64,000 bases of DNA from Candidatus Gallacutalibacter stercoravium (GTDB lineage Bacteria > Bacillota > Clostridia > Oscillospirales > Acutalibacteraceae). The notes under the pieces are model-generated. The model searched no databases. It saw only the letters and a list, made by a program, of their open reading frames with translations, and was not told the DNA's origin. Below, piece by piece: positions 32,400-41,676 of this stretch; position 1 is the stretch's first letter; every line of letters begins with the position of its first letter. The position numbers and the translations under genes are program-made. The stretch spans positions 84,830 to 148,829 of the forward strand of contig DVJE01000003.1 of assembly GCA_018716975.1 (NCBI GenBank), read 5' to 3'.

Positions 32400-33617
32400 T
32401 TACATTTCGTCCGGGGAGAAGAATTTGCTGTGAATAGCGGCTACAGCCCGATCCGCATCCTTTTCGTCAATTAACACCGAAATTTTGATTTCGCTGGTGG
32501 CAATCATCTGGATGTTTACCTGCGCCTCAAACAAAGCCTCAAACATTTCAGCAGCTACTCCCGGGTGGGATTCCATTCCGGCGCCCACAATGGATACTTT
32601 CGCCACATCCTCATCGTACACTACCTCAGAGGTACCGATGAGATCGGCCAAATCATGTAGCACCGCCAACGCTTCTTTCAGCTTTTCCATGGTGACGGTA
32701 AAGGTAATATCCTTTGTGCCGTTACGGCCGATGGATTGCAAAATAATATCTACGTTAATATCTTTAGACGATAGGCGCGAGAATATCGTAAACGCCAGGC
32801 CGGGCTTATCCGGCACGCCGATTACCGAAATCCGGGCCACATTGCTGTCTTTTGCTACGCCGCTTATGAGCATCTTTTCCATTTTGACTGCCTCCCTCAC
32901 AATCGTGCCCGGCGCCCTGGTTAGGCTAGAGAGCACCTCTAACTCTATGTTATATTTCTTTGCCATTTCTACCGACCGGTTGTTGAGCACCTGCGCCCCC
33001 AAGGTGGCCAGCTCCAGCATTTCGTCATAAGAAATTTCGGCCAACTTGCGCGCATTTGGCACCTTGCGGGGATCTGCGGTATATACCCCTTCCACATCTG
33101 TATAGATCTGGCACAGGTCCGCATGCATCACCGAGGCAATAGCCACCGCGCTGGTATCGGAACCGCCGCGGCCCAAGGTGGTCAAATCGCCGTAGCGGTT
33201 AATTCCCTGAAATCCTGCTACAACCACAATATTCTTTTTATCCAGCTCTTTACGGATCCGATCGGGAATCAGCCGCTTAATGCGCGCGCCGCCGTAAGTG
33301 GAGCTGGTGGTAAAGCCTGCCTGCCAACCTAAAAGCGAAACCACCGGGAACCCCAATTTTTCTATTGCCATAGCAAGCAGCGCCACCGACATCTGTTCCC
33401 CGGCTGTAATCAGCATATCCACCTCCCTGCGGGACGCATCGGGATTGATGTCGTAAGCTTGCGCCAACAAATCGTCGGTGGTATCCCCCTGGGCAGAAAC
33501 CACTACCACAATATCGTTGCCCTCTTTATACTTGCGGGTAATAATATCTGCCACGTTAAAAATGCGTTCTTTATCGGCTACAGATGAGCCGCCAAACTTC
33601 TGTACAATGAGCCCCAC
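32400..33617 (-). CDS. lysC: aspartate kinase
   Basis: A 405-residue aspartokinase catalysing the first step of the lysine, threonine and methionine branch. The catalytic domain begins GLIVQKFGGSSVADKERI and includes TAGEQMS, LGRGGSDTSAVA and YTDVEGVYTADPR. Two ACT domains follow at about 265-400. This is the monofunctional Gram-positive type with feedback-sensitive ACT domains. The start is GTG 33617, 8 bases after AGGAGG; the upstream in-frame TTG is too close to the site. It is the last gene of the operon. Confidence 0.95.
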   Translation of the reverse strand: MGLIVQKFGGSSVADKERIFNVADIITRKYKEGNDIVVVVSAQGDTTDDLLAQAYDINPDASRREVDMLITAGEQMSVALLAMAIEKLGFPVVSLLGWQAGFTTSSTYGGARIKRLIPDRIRKELDKKNIVVVAGFQGINRYGDLTTLGRGGSDTSAVAIASVMHADLCQIYTDVEGVYTADPRKVPNARKLAEISYDEMLELATLGAQVLNNRSVEMAKKYNIELEVLSSLTRAPGTIVREAVKMEKMLISGVAKDSNVARISVIGVPDKPGLAFTIFSRLSSKDINVDIILQSIGRNGTKDITFTVTMEKLKEALAVLHDLADLIGTSEVVYDEDVAKVSIVGAGMESHPGVAAEMFEALFEAQVNIQMIATSEIKISVLIDEKDADRAVAAIHSKFFSPDEM

Positions 33618-33634
33618 CAGCAAAACCTCCTTTT

Positions 33635-34531
33635 TTAGTCCAGAAAAACGTCTGCGCCATTGCTGTCTGCCCGCAAAATCTCTAAGCGCCAGCCGGTAAC
33701 GTTTTTCTGCTGTAAATACTCAATTGCATGCTGTTGAAAGTTCTTGGCCCCAATGTCGTCTACAATTGAAACAATAGAAGGGCCCGCGCCGCTAATATAG
33801 GTGCCGTAGGCACCCAACTCACGGCTGATGCGAAACACCGTATCCACCCCAGGGATAAATTTCATCCGATAGGGTTGGTGCAACTTATCCTGCACCGCTA
33901 CGCGCAAATTCTCTAAACTACCCGAAAAAAGCGACGCCGTCATTAACGCCGAGCGAGAAAGGTTATAAACAGCATCCTGCCTGGTATAGCTCTCTGGCAA
34001 AGCGCCGCGCGCTATTTCTGTCTTTAACTCAAAGGGCGGAATCATCACCGCAAAACGAATTTTTTCGCTAACCGGCACGCTTACGCTATACACCCGCTTG
34101 CCTTCAATGGCCGAGGTCACCAAGCCGCCGCATAAGGCCGGCGTGGTATTATCGGGGTGCCCCTCTATCTCGGTGGCAAGGTTTACCAACTCCTGGCGGG
34201 ACAGCGGATTGCCCAGCAACCGGTTTGCACCCAGCAAGCCCGCCACAATACACGCCGAGCTGCTGCCCAGGCCGCGGGCCATGGGGATATCGTTTTGCTG
34301 TTCAATATGCAGTCCACTTAGCTTTTTGCCGCACCGCTCATATAAAAACTGGGCGGACCAGAAAATCAAATTATTTTCATCCTGCGGAACGGGCACATCG
34401 TCGCGCGAACTAATTTCGATGCTGTCGGCCTCTTCCATCCAAACCTGGTTATACATGGTCAGCGCAATGCCCAGCGAATCAAAACCCGATCCCAAGTTGG
34501 CGCTGGTGGCCGGTATTTGTATTCTTATCAT
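33635..34531 (-). CDS. thrB: homoserine kinase
   Basis: A 298-residue GHMP-family kinase that phosphorylates homoserine for threonine synthesis. It opens with IRIQIPATSANLGSGFDSLG, has the GHMP ATP motif PMARGLGSSSACIVAGL at about 86-102, and near the C-terminus AYGTYISGAGPSIVSI. Length is typical. The start overlaps hom by 4 bases. Threonine synthase (thrC) is not in this window. Confidence 0.95.
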   Translation of the reverse strand: MIRIQIPATSANLGSGFDSLGIALTMYNQVWMEEADSIEISSRDDVPVPQDENNLIFWSAQFLYERCGKKLSGLHIEQQNDIPMARGLGSSSACIVAGLLGANRLLGNPLSRQELVNLATEIEGHPDNTTPALCGGLVTSAIEGKRVYSVSVPVSEKIRFAVMIPPFELKTEIARGALPESYTRQDAVYNLSRSALMTASLFSGSLENLRVAVQDKLHQPYRMKFIPGVDTVFRISRELGAYGTYISGAGPSIVSIVDDIGAKNFQQHAIEYLQQKNVTGWRLEILRADSNGADVFLD

Positions 34532-35781
34532 GTTAAATCACTAATCCTAACCATTGATATTACAGAGACGCCCCGGTGCTCCAATTCATCGCGCAAGCGC
34601 TTAATCTCACGCAGGGGCAGCTCTTTTGTGACAAAAGCAATTTCCTCGCGCGGCGCGTTATCTCGATACAGCCGACGCACGCCGCCAAACAATTCGTCTG
34701 CTATACCCACTGCGGTTTCGTCGTCCATCCCCGGCGCGGTGGCACGCATATAAACCGGAATGACGCTCTCTTCATAATCGGAAACATAGCCCTCCTGCGC
34801 ATCCGCCCAATAAAGATAAATGCGTTTTTCCGTGTGCTTAACGCAATCAATAATGTCTGCCACAACAGCGCTGGCGGTTGGGAGCTTACCGGCCCCTTTA
34901 CCGTAAAACACCACATCCCCTGTGGCGTCCCCGCGCACCAAAATAGCGTTAAACACATCGTCCACGCCAGCCAGCTGGCTTTCGCGCCCAACAAACATGG
35001 GGGCTACCACCACCTGTATTTGGCCGTTTTCCAGCTTTTTGGCCTGGCCAATCAACTTGATGACGCCGCCCCAATCCTCTGCATAGGCCACATCCTCCAA
35101 GGTGATATTGGTGATTCCCTGCGTATGCACCTGATCCGGATAAACATGCCTACCATAAGCCAACGACGCCAAAATGCAAATTTTCCGGCAAGCGTCTAGC
35201 CCCTCGATATCGGCGGCCGGGTTGCGTTCGGCATATCCCAAACGCTGGGCCATAGACAGCGCGTCGTCAAAAGTCATTTGCTCCCGTATCATTTTGGTTA
35301 AAATGAAGTTTGTGGTACCATTTAAAATACCGGCAATTTCAATTACATCGTTTGCCGCCAGGCACTGATTCATTGGACGGATGATGGGAATACCGCCGCC
35401 CACGCTTGCCTCAAACAAAAAGTTCACGTTATTGTCTTGGGCAATTTTCAGCAGTTCTGCGCCCTTTTGCGCCACCAGCTCTTTATTAGAGGTAACCACG
35501 CTTTTGCCGTTTTGCAGCAGCTGCTTTACATAATCATAAGAAGGGTTGAGCCCTCCAATGACCTCTGCCACCACTTTAATTTCTGGATCGTTTAAAATCG
35601 TTTCAAAAGACTTGGTAAACTTGCTTGCATAAGGGCTATCAGCAAAATCTCGAATATCCAAAATATATTTGATATGGATTTCTTGCTTGGCGCGCCTAGC
35701 AATGCTTTCTTGATGCGATGTAAGAACCTCGGCCACGCCGGATCCCACAACGCCGAAGCCCATAATGGCCACTTCTACCAT
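34528..35781 (-). CDS. hom: homoserine dehydrogenase
   Basis: A 417-residue NAD(P)-dependent enzyme reducing aspartate semialdehyde to homoserine. The Rossmann nucleotide motif is GFGVVGSGVAEVL (8-20), VTSNKELVA follows, then the signature AGILNGTTNFILTKM, GYAERNPAADIEGLDACRKICIL and the ACT-containing C-terminal segment (VIPVYMRATAPGM onward). The ACT region allows threonine feedback. GGAGGGATTTAACAT precedes the ATG. It lies between the ACT protein and thrB. Confidence 0.95.
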   Translation of the reverse strand: MVEVAIMGFGVVGSGVAEVLTSHQESIARRAKQEIHIKYILDIRDFADSPYASKFTKSFETILNDPEIKVVAEVIGGLNPSYDYVKQLLQNGKSVVTSNKELVAQKGAELLKIAQDNNVNFLFEASVGGGIPIIRPMNQCLAANDVIEIAGILNGTTNFILTKMIREQMTFDDALSMAQRLGYAERNPAADIEGLDACRKICILASLAYGRHVYPDQVHTQGITNITLEDVAYAEDWGGVIKLIGQAKKLENGQIQVVVAPMFVGRESQLAGVDDVFNAILVRGDATGDVVFYGKGAGKLPTASAVVADIIDCVKHTEKRIYLYWADAQEGYVSDYEESVIPVYMRATAPGMDDETAVGIADELFGGVRRLYRDNAPREEIAFVTKELPLREIKRLRDELEHRGVSVISMVRISDLT

Positions 35782-35829
35782 ATGTTAAATCCCTCCCTGA
35801 TTCCACAACTTTACAACAACATCGCGCCT

Positions 35830-36279
35830 CTATGCGCCGGTAATATTTTCGATGGTTTTAACGCCTTCCACGCCGCGCAATGAATTAAGCAGCTCTTCGG
35901 TAGACAGCCGGGCCGTATCCACACGAGCTGAAATAGACACCAACGCCGCCCCCATAACGGGGATATTCTGGTTCACTGTTAAAATATTGGCGCCTGCGGC
36001 ATAAAACGCAGAAATAAGGGCCATTAAAACGCCGGGCTTATCTTCCAGCACCGCGTGGACAGTGATAAGCGGTGCGGCCGCCTTATCTTCATAAGGAAAG
36101 ACTGCGTCTTTATACTTATAATATGCGCTACGTGAAATACCGGCCTTGCGGGCAGCGTCGGATGCGTTTGCCGACAAACCGGAAGCCAACAACTGCTTGG
36201 CCTTCACTACCCGGCGAAACACCTCGGGCAAGGCCTGCGCATCCACTAAAAGCAATTTGGCCTTTTCCAACAAGTCCAC
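35830..36279 (-). CDS. ACT domain-containing protein (UPF0735/PheB type)
   Basis: A protein of about 147-149 residues. Its N-terminal half carries a helix-turn-helix-like segment (ASDAARKAGISRSAYYKYKDAVFP), and residues about 75-145 form an ACT domain (ITVHAVLEDKPGVLMALISAF). This two-part layout is the UPF0735 family, often the first gene before hom and thrB in Clostridia and Bacilli. It likely senses an amino acid and regulates the pathway, but a DNA-binding role is unproven. Start choice is unclear: GTG at 36279 overlaps the GAGAGG site, and TTG at 36273 or 36270 would have better spacing. Confidence 0.85.
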   Translation of the reverse strand: MDLLEKAKLLLVDAQALPEVFRRVVKAKQLLASGLSANASDAARKAGISRSAYYKYKDAVFPYEDKAAAPLITVHAVLEDKPGVLMALISAFYAAGANILTVNQNIPVMGAALVSISARVDTARLSTEELLNSLRGVEGVKTIENITGA

Positions 36280-36311
36280 CTCTCACACACTATTGTATTG
36301 CAACGAAATAC

Positions 36312-36340
36312 AGTTTATCATCCTTTTTAATTCCTATCAA
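36312..36340 (-). promoter_or_regulatory. promoter of the ACT-hom-thrB-lysC operon
   Basis: On the minus strand TTGATA (36340-36335) and TAAACT (36317-36312) are 17 bases apart. The rest of 36341-36500 is AT-rich with no gene seen, and no T-box-like tRNA-binding leader is evident. Confidence 0.6.
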
Positions 36341-36501
36341 ACCTGAAATACTCATATAATAAATCATATATTTTAATTTTATTAAAATAACTCACGATTT
36401 CGTTGAATTACTCTCGATTTCTATATATATCAGCATCTTAGAAAGAAATTTAGCAAAAACAACAAATTTTTTTATCACTTATCAAGGGTTTAGATAATTT
36501 A

Positions 36502-36535
36502 GAAAAAGCAGGAGCGTTCGCTCCTGCTTTTTCAC
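36502..36535. terminator. terminator after the class A PBP gene
   Basis: A perfect 14-bp stem (GAAAAAGCAGGAGC 36502-36515 with the matching arm to 36533) is flanked by A and T runs, usable in both directions; the PBP gene ends at 36553 on the minus strand. Confidence 0.9.
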
Positions 36536-36552
36536 AATAAACGACATTTTAG

Positions 36553-38979
36553 CTAGCCTTGACGAGACACTGCCGATTCAACTGGCCCGCCAGAACTACC
36601 ATTCTCGGCCACAGAAGATACCTGGCTGCTCTGAGAAGGAGGCAATGTAGAAGAAACCGGTGCGTTGGAAGACTCCGGCATACTGGAAATCGGGGATTCG
36701 CTGGAAGATGGATCCGGCACCGGAGGCTCTGCGGAGGTTGCCTCGGAACTAACCGGCGGTTCACTGGATTCCGGCGCGCTGGATTCCGGCTCACTGGACT
36801 CTTCGGAAGAAGAAGACTCATCGCCTTCATGCACCCCATCGCAGTTGCCGGGCATATTATTGGGGCTATACCAGCCGGTTGCCACACTCTCGCAATTTTC
36901 ACCTGCCAACAAACCAGTCTCGGTACAATATTGCCTTGTTACAACATTCGGATCGTCCTGGAAGGTAAGCGCCGGCTTATCCGCCAGATATTGCGTAAAG
37001 AAAGAACGCCAAATATTCCTGGCATAGCTGGTTTCTCCTGCGCTGGCGCTCAAGTCTTTTCCTTCTGTATAGCCGGTCCAAATGCCGGCTATGGCATAAG
37101 GCGTTCCGCCGATAAACCAACTGTCGTGATCGTTATCACTGGTACCTGTTTTTGCGTAAATTTGCCAGCCCGGAATATTCGCCCCGCTACCGGTGGGATA
37201 TACGCTACCGGTTACAACATTATAAAGCAAATGCCGCATAATGGTTGCATTTTCTGAACTAATAACCTGCTCGCCTACTACGCTGGTGTTATCCAAAAGC
37301 ACTTCTTTGTCGCTATCCAGCACCTTGTAATAGGTATAAGGCTCATAGTATTTGCCGCCGGTACCAAAAATTTGGAACCCTGCGGTCATTTCCTCAACCG
37401 TAGCACCTTCTGACATGCCGCCCAAGGCCATGGCCGATAAGTTTCTATCCGCTTCGGTTAACGACTCAAAATGCAATTTCTGCTGCAAAAAGTCATAGCT
37501 CACCTCGGGCGTAACCACCTTTTCCACCTGCACAGCGGGCGCATTGGCAGATACTTCTATGCACAGCTGAACCGTCATGGGATGCTTTTGGAAGCCTCCA
37601 AAATATCCGTACCAGTTGTTGGGCCCGGGCCTGCCGTCGGGGAAATAGGGGGTAATGGGCTCGTCCGGTACAATGGTAGAGTAGTTGTATTTACCCGACT
37701 CTAGAGCCGGAGTATAAACCGAAATGGGCTTCATAGTAGAACCAGGTTGGCGGGCTGCGTCTGTAGCGTTGGAATAGACAAAGCTGCCTTCTTTTTCATT
37801 TCGGGAACCCACCGTTGCCAAAACCCTGCCGTTATAATCCATGACGAAAACGCCGGTTTCTACCTCAAGGTTGGGCATATTAGAGCTATCTTGCACCACT
37901 GCCTCTAAAATATTTTGCGCCTGCCTATCTACTGCGCTGTAAATCTCCAACCCACCGTGCTGCATCATATCCAAGGCGGCATCCTTGCCTATATTGAGCT
38001 CTTCCATCAGATCCTCTTGCACATTTTCCAACAACAAATCCGTATACCAGCTTTGGGTGGGCTGCTCATAATCGTCTTCATCGTCGTCAATTCCTTCTGC
38101 AAAGGTCATGGTGGCCGATTCCGCCATGGCGGCGTCGTATTCCTCTTGCGTCAGCATACCTTGGTTAAGCATCTCTTGCAGCACAACTTCACGCCGCTCT
38201 TTATTCTGATCAGGATTCAACAAAGGGGAATAGAGCGAAGGGTTTTGCGTTATACCGGCAATAGCGGCGCACTGGGCCACTGAACATTCCGAAATATCCT
38301 TGTCAAAATACAGCTGCGCCGCTGCCTGCACCCCATTGGCGCCGCTGCCGAAGTTCACGTAGTTTAAATAATACTCCAATATCTCGTCTTTGCTGTATTC
38401 CTTTTCAAAATTCAAGGCGCTAAAAATTTCGGTGATTTTACGGGTTAAGCTCACCTCGTCGTTACCGGTTATATTTTTAATCAACTGCTGGGTAATGGTG
38501 GAACCGCCGTAGCTGTCTCCTCCACCGATAAATAGATTTAAAACAGCGCTGCCGGTTCTCACCCAGTCTACGCCTTCATGCTGATAAAAACGTTTATCTT
38601 CAATGGCTACCATTGCGTCTTTCATCGCCTGAGGGATATCATCAAAATTAACCCAATTTCGGGTTATCTCGGCATACACCGGCTGCACCTGCACGGTTTC
38701 TCCGTTTTCGTCCACCTCATATACGTAACTGGTTAGATCCATTTTGGCTGTGCGCAAATCGTAATCCACAGTGGTATCTTTTAGGCTAAGAATAAAAACC
38801 AGCACAGATACACCTACAATTATAGAGGTTACCAGCCCAACCAAAAACACTGTAGCGATTACCTTCCAGATAATACCTAATACACGTTTTGTGGTAGAAG
38901 CAGCTACCGCTCCTGCAGCACCGCCGCCTTTGCCTGGCGGCGTGTTCGTCGTATATTGGTTAATATCCGTTTTTTTCAT
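36553..38979 (-). CDS. class A penicillin-binding protein (PBP1A type)
   Basis: A bifunctional cell-wall synthase of about 808 residues. The N-terminus has a short cytoplasmic part and one membrane helix (about 35-65). The GT51 glycosyltransferase domain shows EDKRFYQHEGVDW and GGSTITQQLIKN. The transpeptidase domain has the catalytic PGSTMKP (SxxK), SAN and AKTGTSDNDHDSWF (KTG). A long C-terminal tail (last 100 or so residues) is almost entirely Ser, Pro and Glu, probably a wall-spanning linker. The start is chosen at ATG 38979, which follows AAAGGAGG; an in-frame ATG at 39003 lies upstream of that site. It is monocistronic. Confidence 0.93.
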   Translation of the reverse strand: MKKTDINQYTTNTPPGKGGGAAGAVAASTTKRVLGIIWKVIATVFLVGLVTSIIVGVSVLVFILSLKDTTVDYDLRTAKMDLTSYVYEVDENGETVQVQPVYAEITRNWVNFDDIPQAMKDAMVAIEDKRFYQHEGVDWVRTGSAVLNLFIGGGDSYGGSTITQQLIKNITGNDEVSLTRKITEIFSALNFEKEYSKDEILEYYLNYVNFGSGANGVQAAAQLYFDKDISECSVAQCAAIAGITQNPSLYSPLLNPDQNKERREVVLQEMLNQGMLTQEEYDAAMAESATMTFAEGIDDDEDDYEQPTQSWYTDLLLENVQEDLMEELNIGKDAALDMMQHGGLEIYSAVDRQAQNILEAVVQDSSNMPNLEVETGVFVMDYNGRVLATVGSRNEKEGSFVYSNATDAARQPGSTMKPISVYTPALESGKYNYSTIVPDEPITPYFPDGRPGPNNWYGYFGGFQKHPMTVQLCIEVSANAPAVQVEKVVTPEVSYDFLQQKLHFESLTEADRNLSAMALGGMSEGATVEEMTAGFQIFGTGGKYYEPYTYYKVLDSDKEVLLDNTSVVGEQVISSENATIMRHLLYNVVTGSVYPTGSGANIPGWQIYAKTGTSDNDHDSWFIGGTPYAIAGIWTGYTEGKDLSASAGETSYARNIWRSFFTQYLADKPALTFQDDPNVVTRQYCTETGLLAGENCESVATGWYSPNNMPGNCDGVHEGDESSSSEESSEPESSAPESSEPPVSSEATSAEPPVPDPSSSESPISSMPESSNAPVSSTLPPSQSSQVSSVAENGSSGGPVESAVSRQG

Positions 38980-39185
38980 TCTGGGTGTTGCCTCCTTTGC
39001 CATAGGCTTCTCTCAATTGCAGAAGCCGGATACATAAACAGCCGGTATAAAAAATGCATAATTTGACAATTCTTAGCAATACTACATGCAAACCACTCAC
39101 ACAAATGCGGATTCTTTCTTATTATATACCGTTTTCTAAATAAATCTCGTCATACCAATTCCGCATGAGGAAAGGATGATCCACG

Positions 39186-39527
39186 ATGAAAAAAGCTGTT
39201 GTAGCGTTAAGCGCCATCCTTATCGTTTTGGTACTGCTGGTTTTTCTGTTGCCAACGCCCCACCAAAACACGCCAAGCCAAGCCAACGTCAGCGGCGTAG
39301 CGGCGCAAGTAAGCAGTGAAAGCAACAACAGCCAAGAGAAGCTCTATATTGTAAAAAGTTGGAATGGAAAAATCGCCGTTTTTCAAGAAAACTCCAACAA
39401 GCCGGTAGAAGTAACCGACGTTCGGGTAAGCACTTTGCCTGAGTTGGATCAAAAACTGCTAAACCAAGGCATTCAAGCCCAAGGAAGAGCAGAGCTGGCA
39501 AAGGTATTGGAAGACTACTGCAGTTAG
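39186..39527 (+). CDS. BofC-C-domain-like small membrane protein
   Basis: A protein of 113 residues. An N-terminal membrane helix (about 5-25) and a polar linker lead to a short domain (YIVKSWNGKIAVFQE...VTDVRVSTLPELDQKLLNQGI...VLEDYCS). That pattern resembles the C-terminal domain of BofC, a sporulation checkpoint protein, as found in small Clostridia proteins. AGGAAAGGATGATCCACG precedes the ATG. BofC proper has an extra N-terminal domain that is missing here, so the function may differ. It is separated from the PBP gene by a divergent promoter region. Confidence 0.6.
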   Translation: MKKAVVALSAILIVLVLLVFLLPTPHQNTPSQANVSGVAAQVSSESNNSQEKLYIVKSWNGKIAVFQENSNKPVEVTDVRVSTLPELDQKLLNQGIQAQGRAELAKVLEDYCS

Positions 39528-39720
39528 CAGAAAACATGTCTTTATACCGCGCGCGTCTTGTATTGCTATTTCTTACCATATTAATAAGTTTGGGCATATG
39601 GTCTTATTATATCTCTTAGCAAGGTTTTATAATTCTATAATAGAATTATATCTAGATTACACGCCAAAATCATATACAAAATAAAAAATATAACAAAAAC
39701 TTTACAATATGTATAAGTCA

Positions 39721-39746
39721 GGCGCCGTATCAAATGATACGGCGCC
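39721..39746. other. perfect 11-bp hairpin after the SASP gene
   Basis: GGCGCCGTATC (39721-39731) and GATACGGCGCC (39736-39746) with loop AAAT. It lies just downstream of the SASP stop. No T-run follows, so it is either a weak terminator or an mRNA-stabilising end. Confidence 0.6.
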
Positions 39747-39762
39747 CACTTGAAGAGAAAGG

Positions 39763-39954
39763 TTATTTCATGTTGGATTCGTACTGCTGAATCATCTTTT
39801 TCACCATCTGGCCACCCACGGAACCGGCCTGCTTGGAGGTCAAATCGCCGTTATAACCTTGCTTCAGGTTCACACCAACTTCGTTGGCAGCTTCCATCTT
39901 AAATCTATCAAGAGCTTCGCGCGCCTCAGGAACAACTACAGAATTCTTAGACAT
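39763..39954 (-). CDS. alpha/beta-type small acid-soluble spore protein
   Basis: A 63-residue SASP that coats and protects spore DNA. Diagnostic are VPEAREALDRFKMEAANEVGVNL (spanning the germination-protease site, KME-A) and GDLTSKQAGSVGGQMVKKMI. TAAGGAGTGTATTGTTACC precedes the ATG. A CATATAA about 90 bases upstream resembles a forespore sigma -10 but the -35 is not convincing. This gene, with spoVAF, shows the organism is a spore former. Confidence 0.95.
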   Translation of the reverse strand: MSKNSVVVPEAREALDRFKMEAANEVGVNLKQGYNGDLTSKQAGSVGGQMVKKMIQQYESNMK

Positions 39955-40119
39955 GGTAACAATACACTCCTTAAATTTAATTTCATTTGTTTTTTTGTTT
40001 CTTTCGCGTTTGCTTTACTATTGTGCTCCCAGCCCGCCTTTATATGACTGACAATTTTTGTAATACCGCAAATGACATAAAATTCAATGTTTTTTGATAA
40101 AGCAAGCCTGTGTGCAATT

Positions 40120-40656
40120 TTAAAAAGCGTATCCTTGGCTGGAGGGCACGCCGGCCAATAGCAACACAGCGCAACATGCCAGCAAGGGATAAACCCCTGT
40201 TTCTTCCGAAAGCTGCACTGTAAAGTCATGGGGTTCTATTACGCTGCCCGACAGTTGCACTAAATTGCGCTGTAAGCTAACCACCGCGCGGTTGTAATCT
40301 AGGCTGGCAATGCTCAGGGTATCTTTTGCAGACATACCGCAGCTGATTACATTGCAATTTTGTCCTTGTAGGGAATGCAGCGCCCGGCTGTTATGCTGCT
40401 CTAAAACGGGAACCAATCCGGAAAGTTGCAGCGGCCCCTCCTGCTCTTCGTAAGAATTTTTTAAAATGAGCACACCTGCCGTATGGCTAACTGCCGGAAT
40501 TTTAGTGCACTCATATAAGCAAAAGCGCGGTTCGTGATTCCCCTCTAGCTGCTCTTTGGCAAAACGCTGCACACCGCCGTATTGATTGAGGGCCCGCACC
40601 AAAGCTTGCCGCATCTGCCCGCCGTTTTCACCGCCGCATAACAAAACCGTTGTCAC
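40120..40656 (-). CDS. conserved hypothetical protein
   Basis: A 178-residue protein that I do not recognise as a named family. It begins MTTVLLCGGENGGQMRQALVRAL, a Rossmann-like glycine pattern, and has a Cys-containing core (NVISCGMSAKDTLSIASLDYNRAVVSLQRNL) and a hydrophobic segment near the end (PLLACCAVLLLAG). The CGMSAKDT and SLQR stretches are the kind of motif seen in Clostridia-restricted proteins, and some resemblance to Mur-ligase-like folds is possible but weak. It has no close operon partner; a SASP lies downstream. Confidence 0.55.
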   Translation of the reverse strand: MTTVLLCGGENGGQMRQALVRALNQYGGVQRFAKEQLEGNHEPRFCLYECTKIPAVSHTAGVLILKNSYEEQEGPLQLSGLVPVLEQHNSRALHSLQGQNCNVISCGMSAKDTLSIASLDYNRAVVSLQRNLVQLSGSVIEPHDFTVQLSEETGVYPLLACCAVLLLAGVPSSQGYAF

Positions 40657-40785
40657 AAAACCCCTCCGTTACCCTTTTGAAATGCCTTCAAAATTTGCCG
40701 CGTTTATCGAAAAGCCGGCTTCATTATTGTGTGCATATCTGGCGCGTATTATCACAAAACCATCGGCATACACCGCTGATTTGAG

Positions 40786-40822
40786 CAAAGAAAAAAGGCG
40801 GGAAAACCGCCTTTTTTCTTTG
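40786..40822. terminator. terminator of the fatty-acid operon
   Basis: Arms CAAAGAAAAAAGGCGG (40786-40801) and CCGCCTTTTTTCTTTG (40807-40822) are perfectly complementary. The stem lies about 50 bases past accA on the minus strand and can also stop plus-strand transcripts. Confidence 0.92.
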
Positions 40823-40869
40823 CAAAATAAATTTTTTCAAAAATACAATCATACGACAAGCGCGCCGCC

Positions 40870-41676
40870 CTATTGGCCAACCGGCTCTTCTTGCGCCTCT
40901 GGGTTGCCCATACGGCGAAACCGATCATACCGTTCGTTTAACAATTCCTCTACCGGCATCGCTAACTTTTGTTGAAACAATTGGTAAATCGAATTGCGTA
41001 AACTATCAAATAAACGGTCGTCAAGGTTTTTGGGCTCCCGTATAATGCGTTCAATAACATGCATTTTATAAAGATCCTGTGAGGTGATTTTTAACCGCTC
41101 AGCGGCTTCTGCCGCTTTTGAGGAATCTTTCCAAAGAATACTGGCGCACCCTTCCGGCGAAACCACCGAATATACGGCGTTTTCCAGCATCCATACCTCA
41201 TCCGCTACACCCAAAGCCAGCGCGCCGCCGCTCTCTCCTTCCCCTATTAAAATAGAAAGGATAGGGGTTTTAAGGGCCGTCATCTCCATAATATTTTCGG
41301 CAATTGCCTGGCCCTCGCCGCGCTCTTCGGCCCCAATGCCACAAAATGCACCAGAGGTATCGATTAAGCATAAAATGGGCCGGCGGAATTTCTCCGCCTG
41401 CTTCATCAGGCGCAATGCTTTGCGGTATCCTTCGGGATGAGCGGAACCAAAATTGCGCTCCAAGCGCTCTTTAATATCGCGCCCTTTTTCCAAGCCGATA
41501 ACAGTTACCGGCATATCTCGCAATAGCCCAACCCCGCCAATAACGGCCTTATCGTCGCCAAAGCGGCGATCGCCGTGCAACTCGATAAAGCTATTTCCCA
41601 TCAACTTATCAATATATTCCTTAGAGGTGGGTCGGCCTTTGGCCCGGGCGGCGGTGAGACGATCGTATGCGTTCAT
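40870..41676 (-). CDS. accA: acetyl-CoA carboxylase carboxyltransferase alpha subunit
   Basis: A 268-residue subunit that with AccD transfers carboxyl from biotin to acetyl-CoA. It shows NAYDRLTAARAKGRPTSKEYI, FIELHGDRRFGDD, LIDTSGAFCGIGAEERGEGQAIAENIMEM (oxyanion region) and EGCASILWKDS. It is shorter at the N-terminus than the E. coli protein, as usual in Firmicutes. The start overlaps accD by 4 bases. It is the last gene of the fatty-acid operon. Confidence 0.95.
   Translation of the reverse strand: MNAYDRLTAARAKGRPTSKEYIDKLMGNSFIELHGDRRFGDDKAVIGGVGLLRDMPVTVIGLEKGRDIKERLERNFGSAHPEGYRKALRLMKQAEKFRRPILCLIDTSGAFCGIGAEERGEGQAIAENIMEMTALKTPILSILIGEGESGGALALGVADEVWMLENAVYSVVSPEGCASILWKDSSKAAEAAERLKITSQDLYKMHVIERIIREPKNLDDRLFDSLRNSIYQLFQQKLAMPVEELLNERYDRFRRMGNPEAQEEPVGQ

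Noticed and set aside
29105..32400. direct repeat of the tRNA-Pro 3' end as a right attachment site
   Set aside because: Reading through to lysC, no convincing copy of the terminal 20 or so bases of the tRNA was found.
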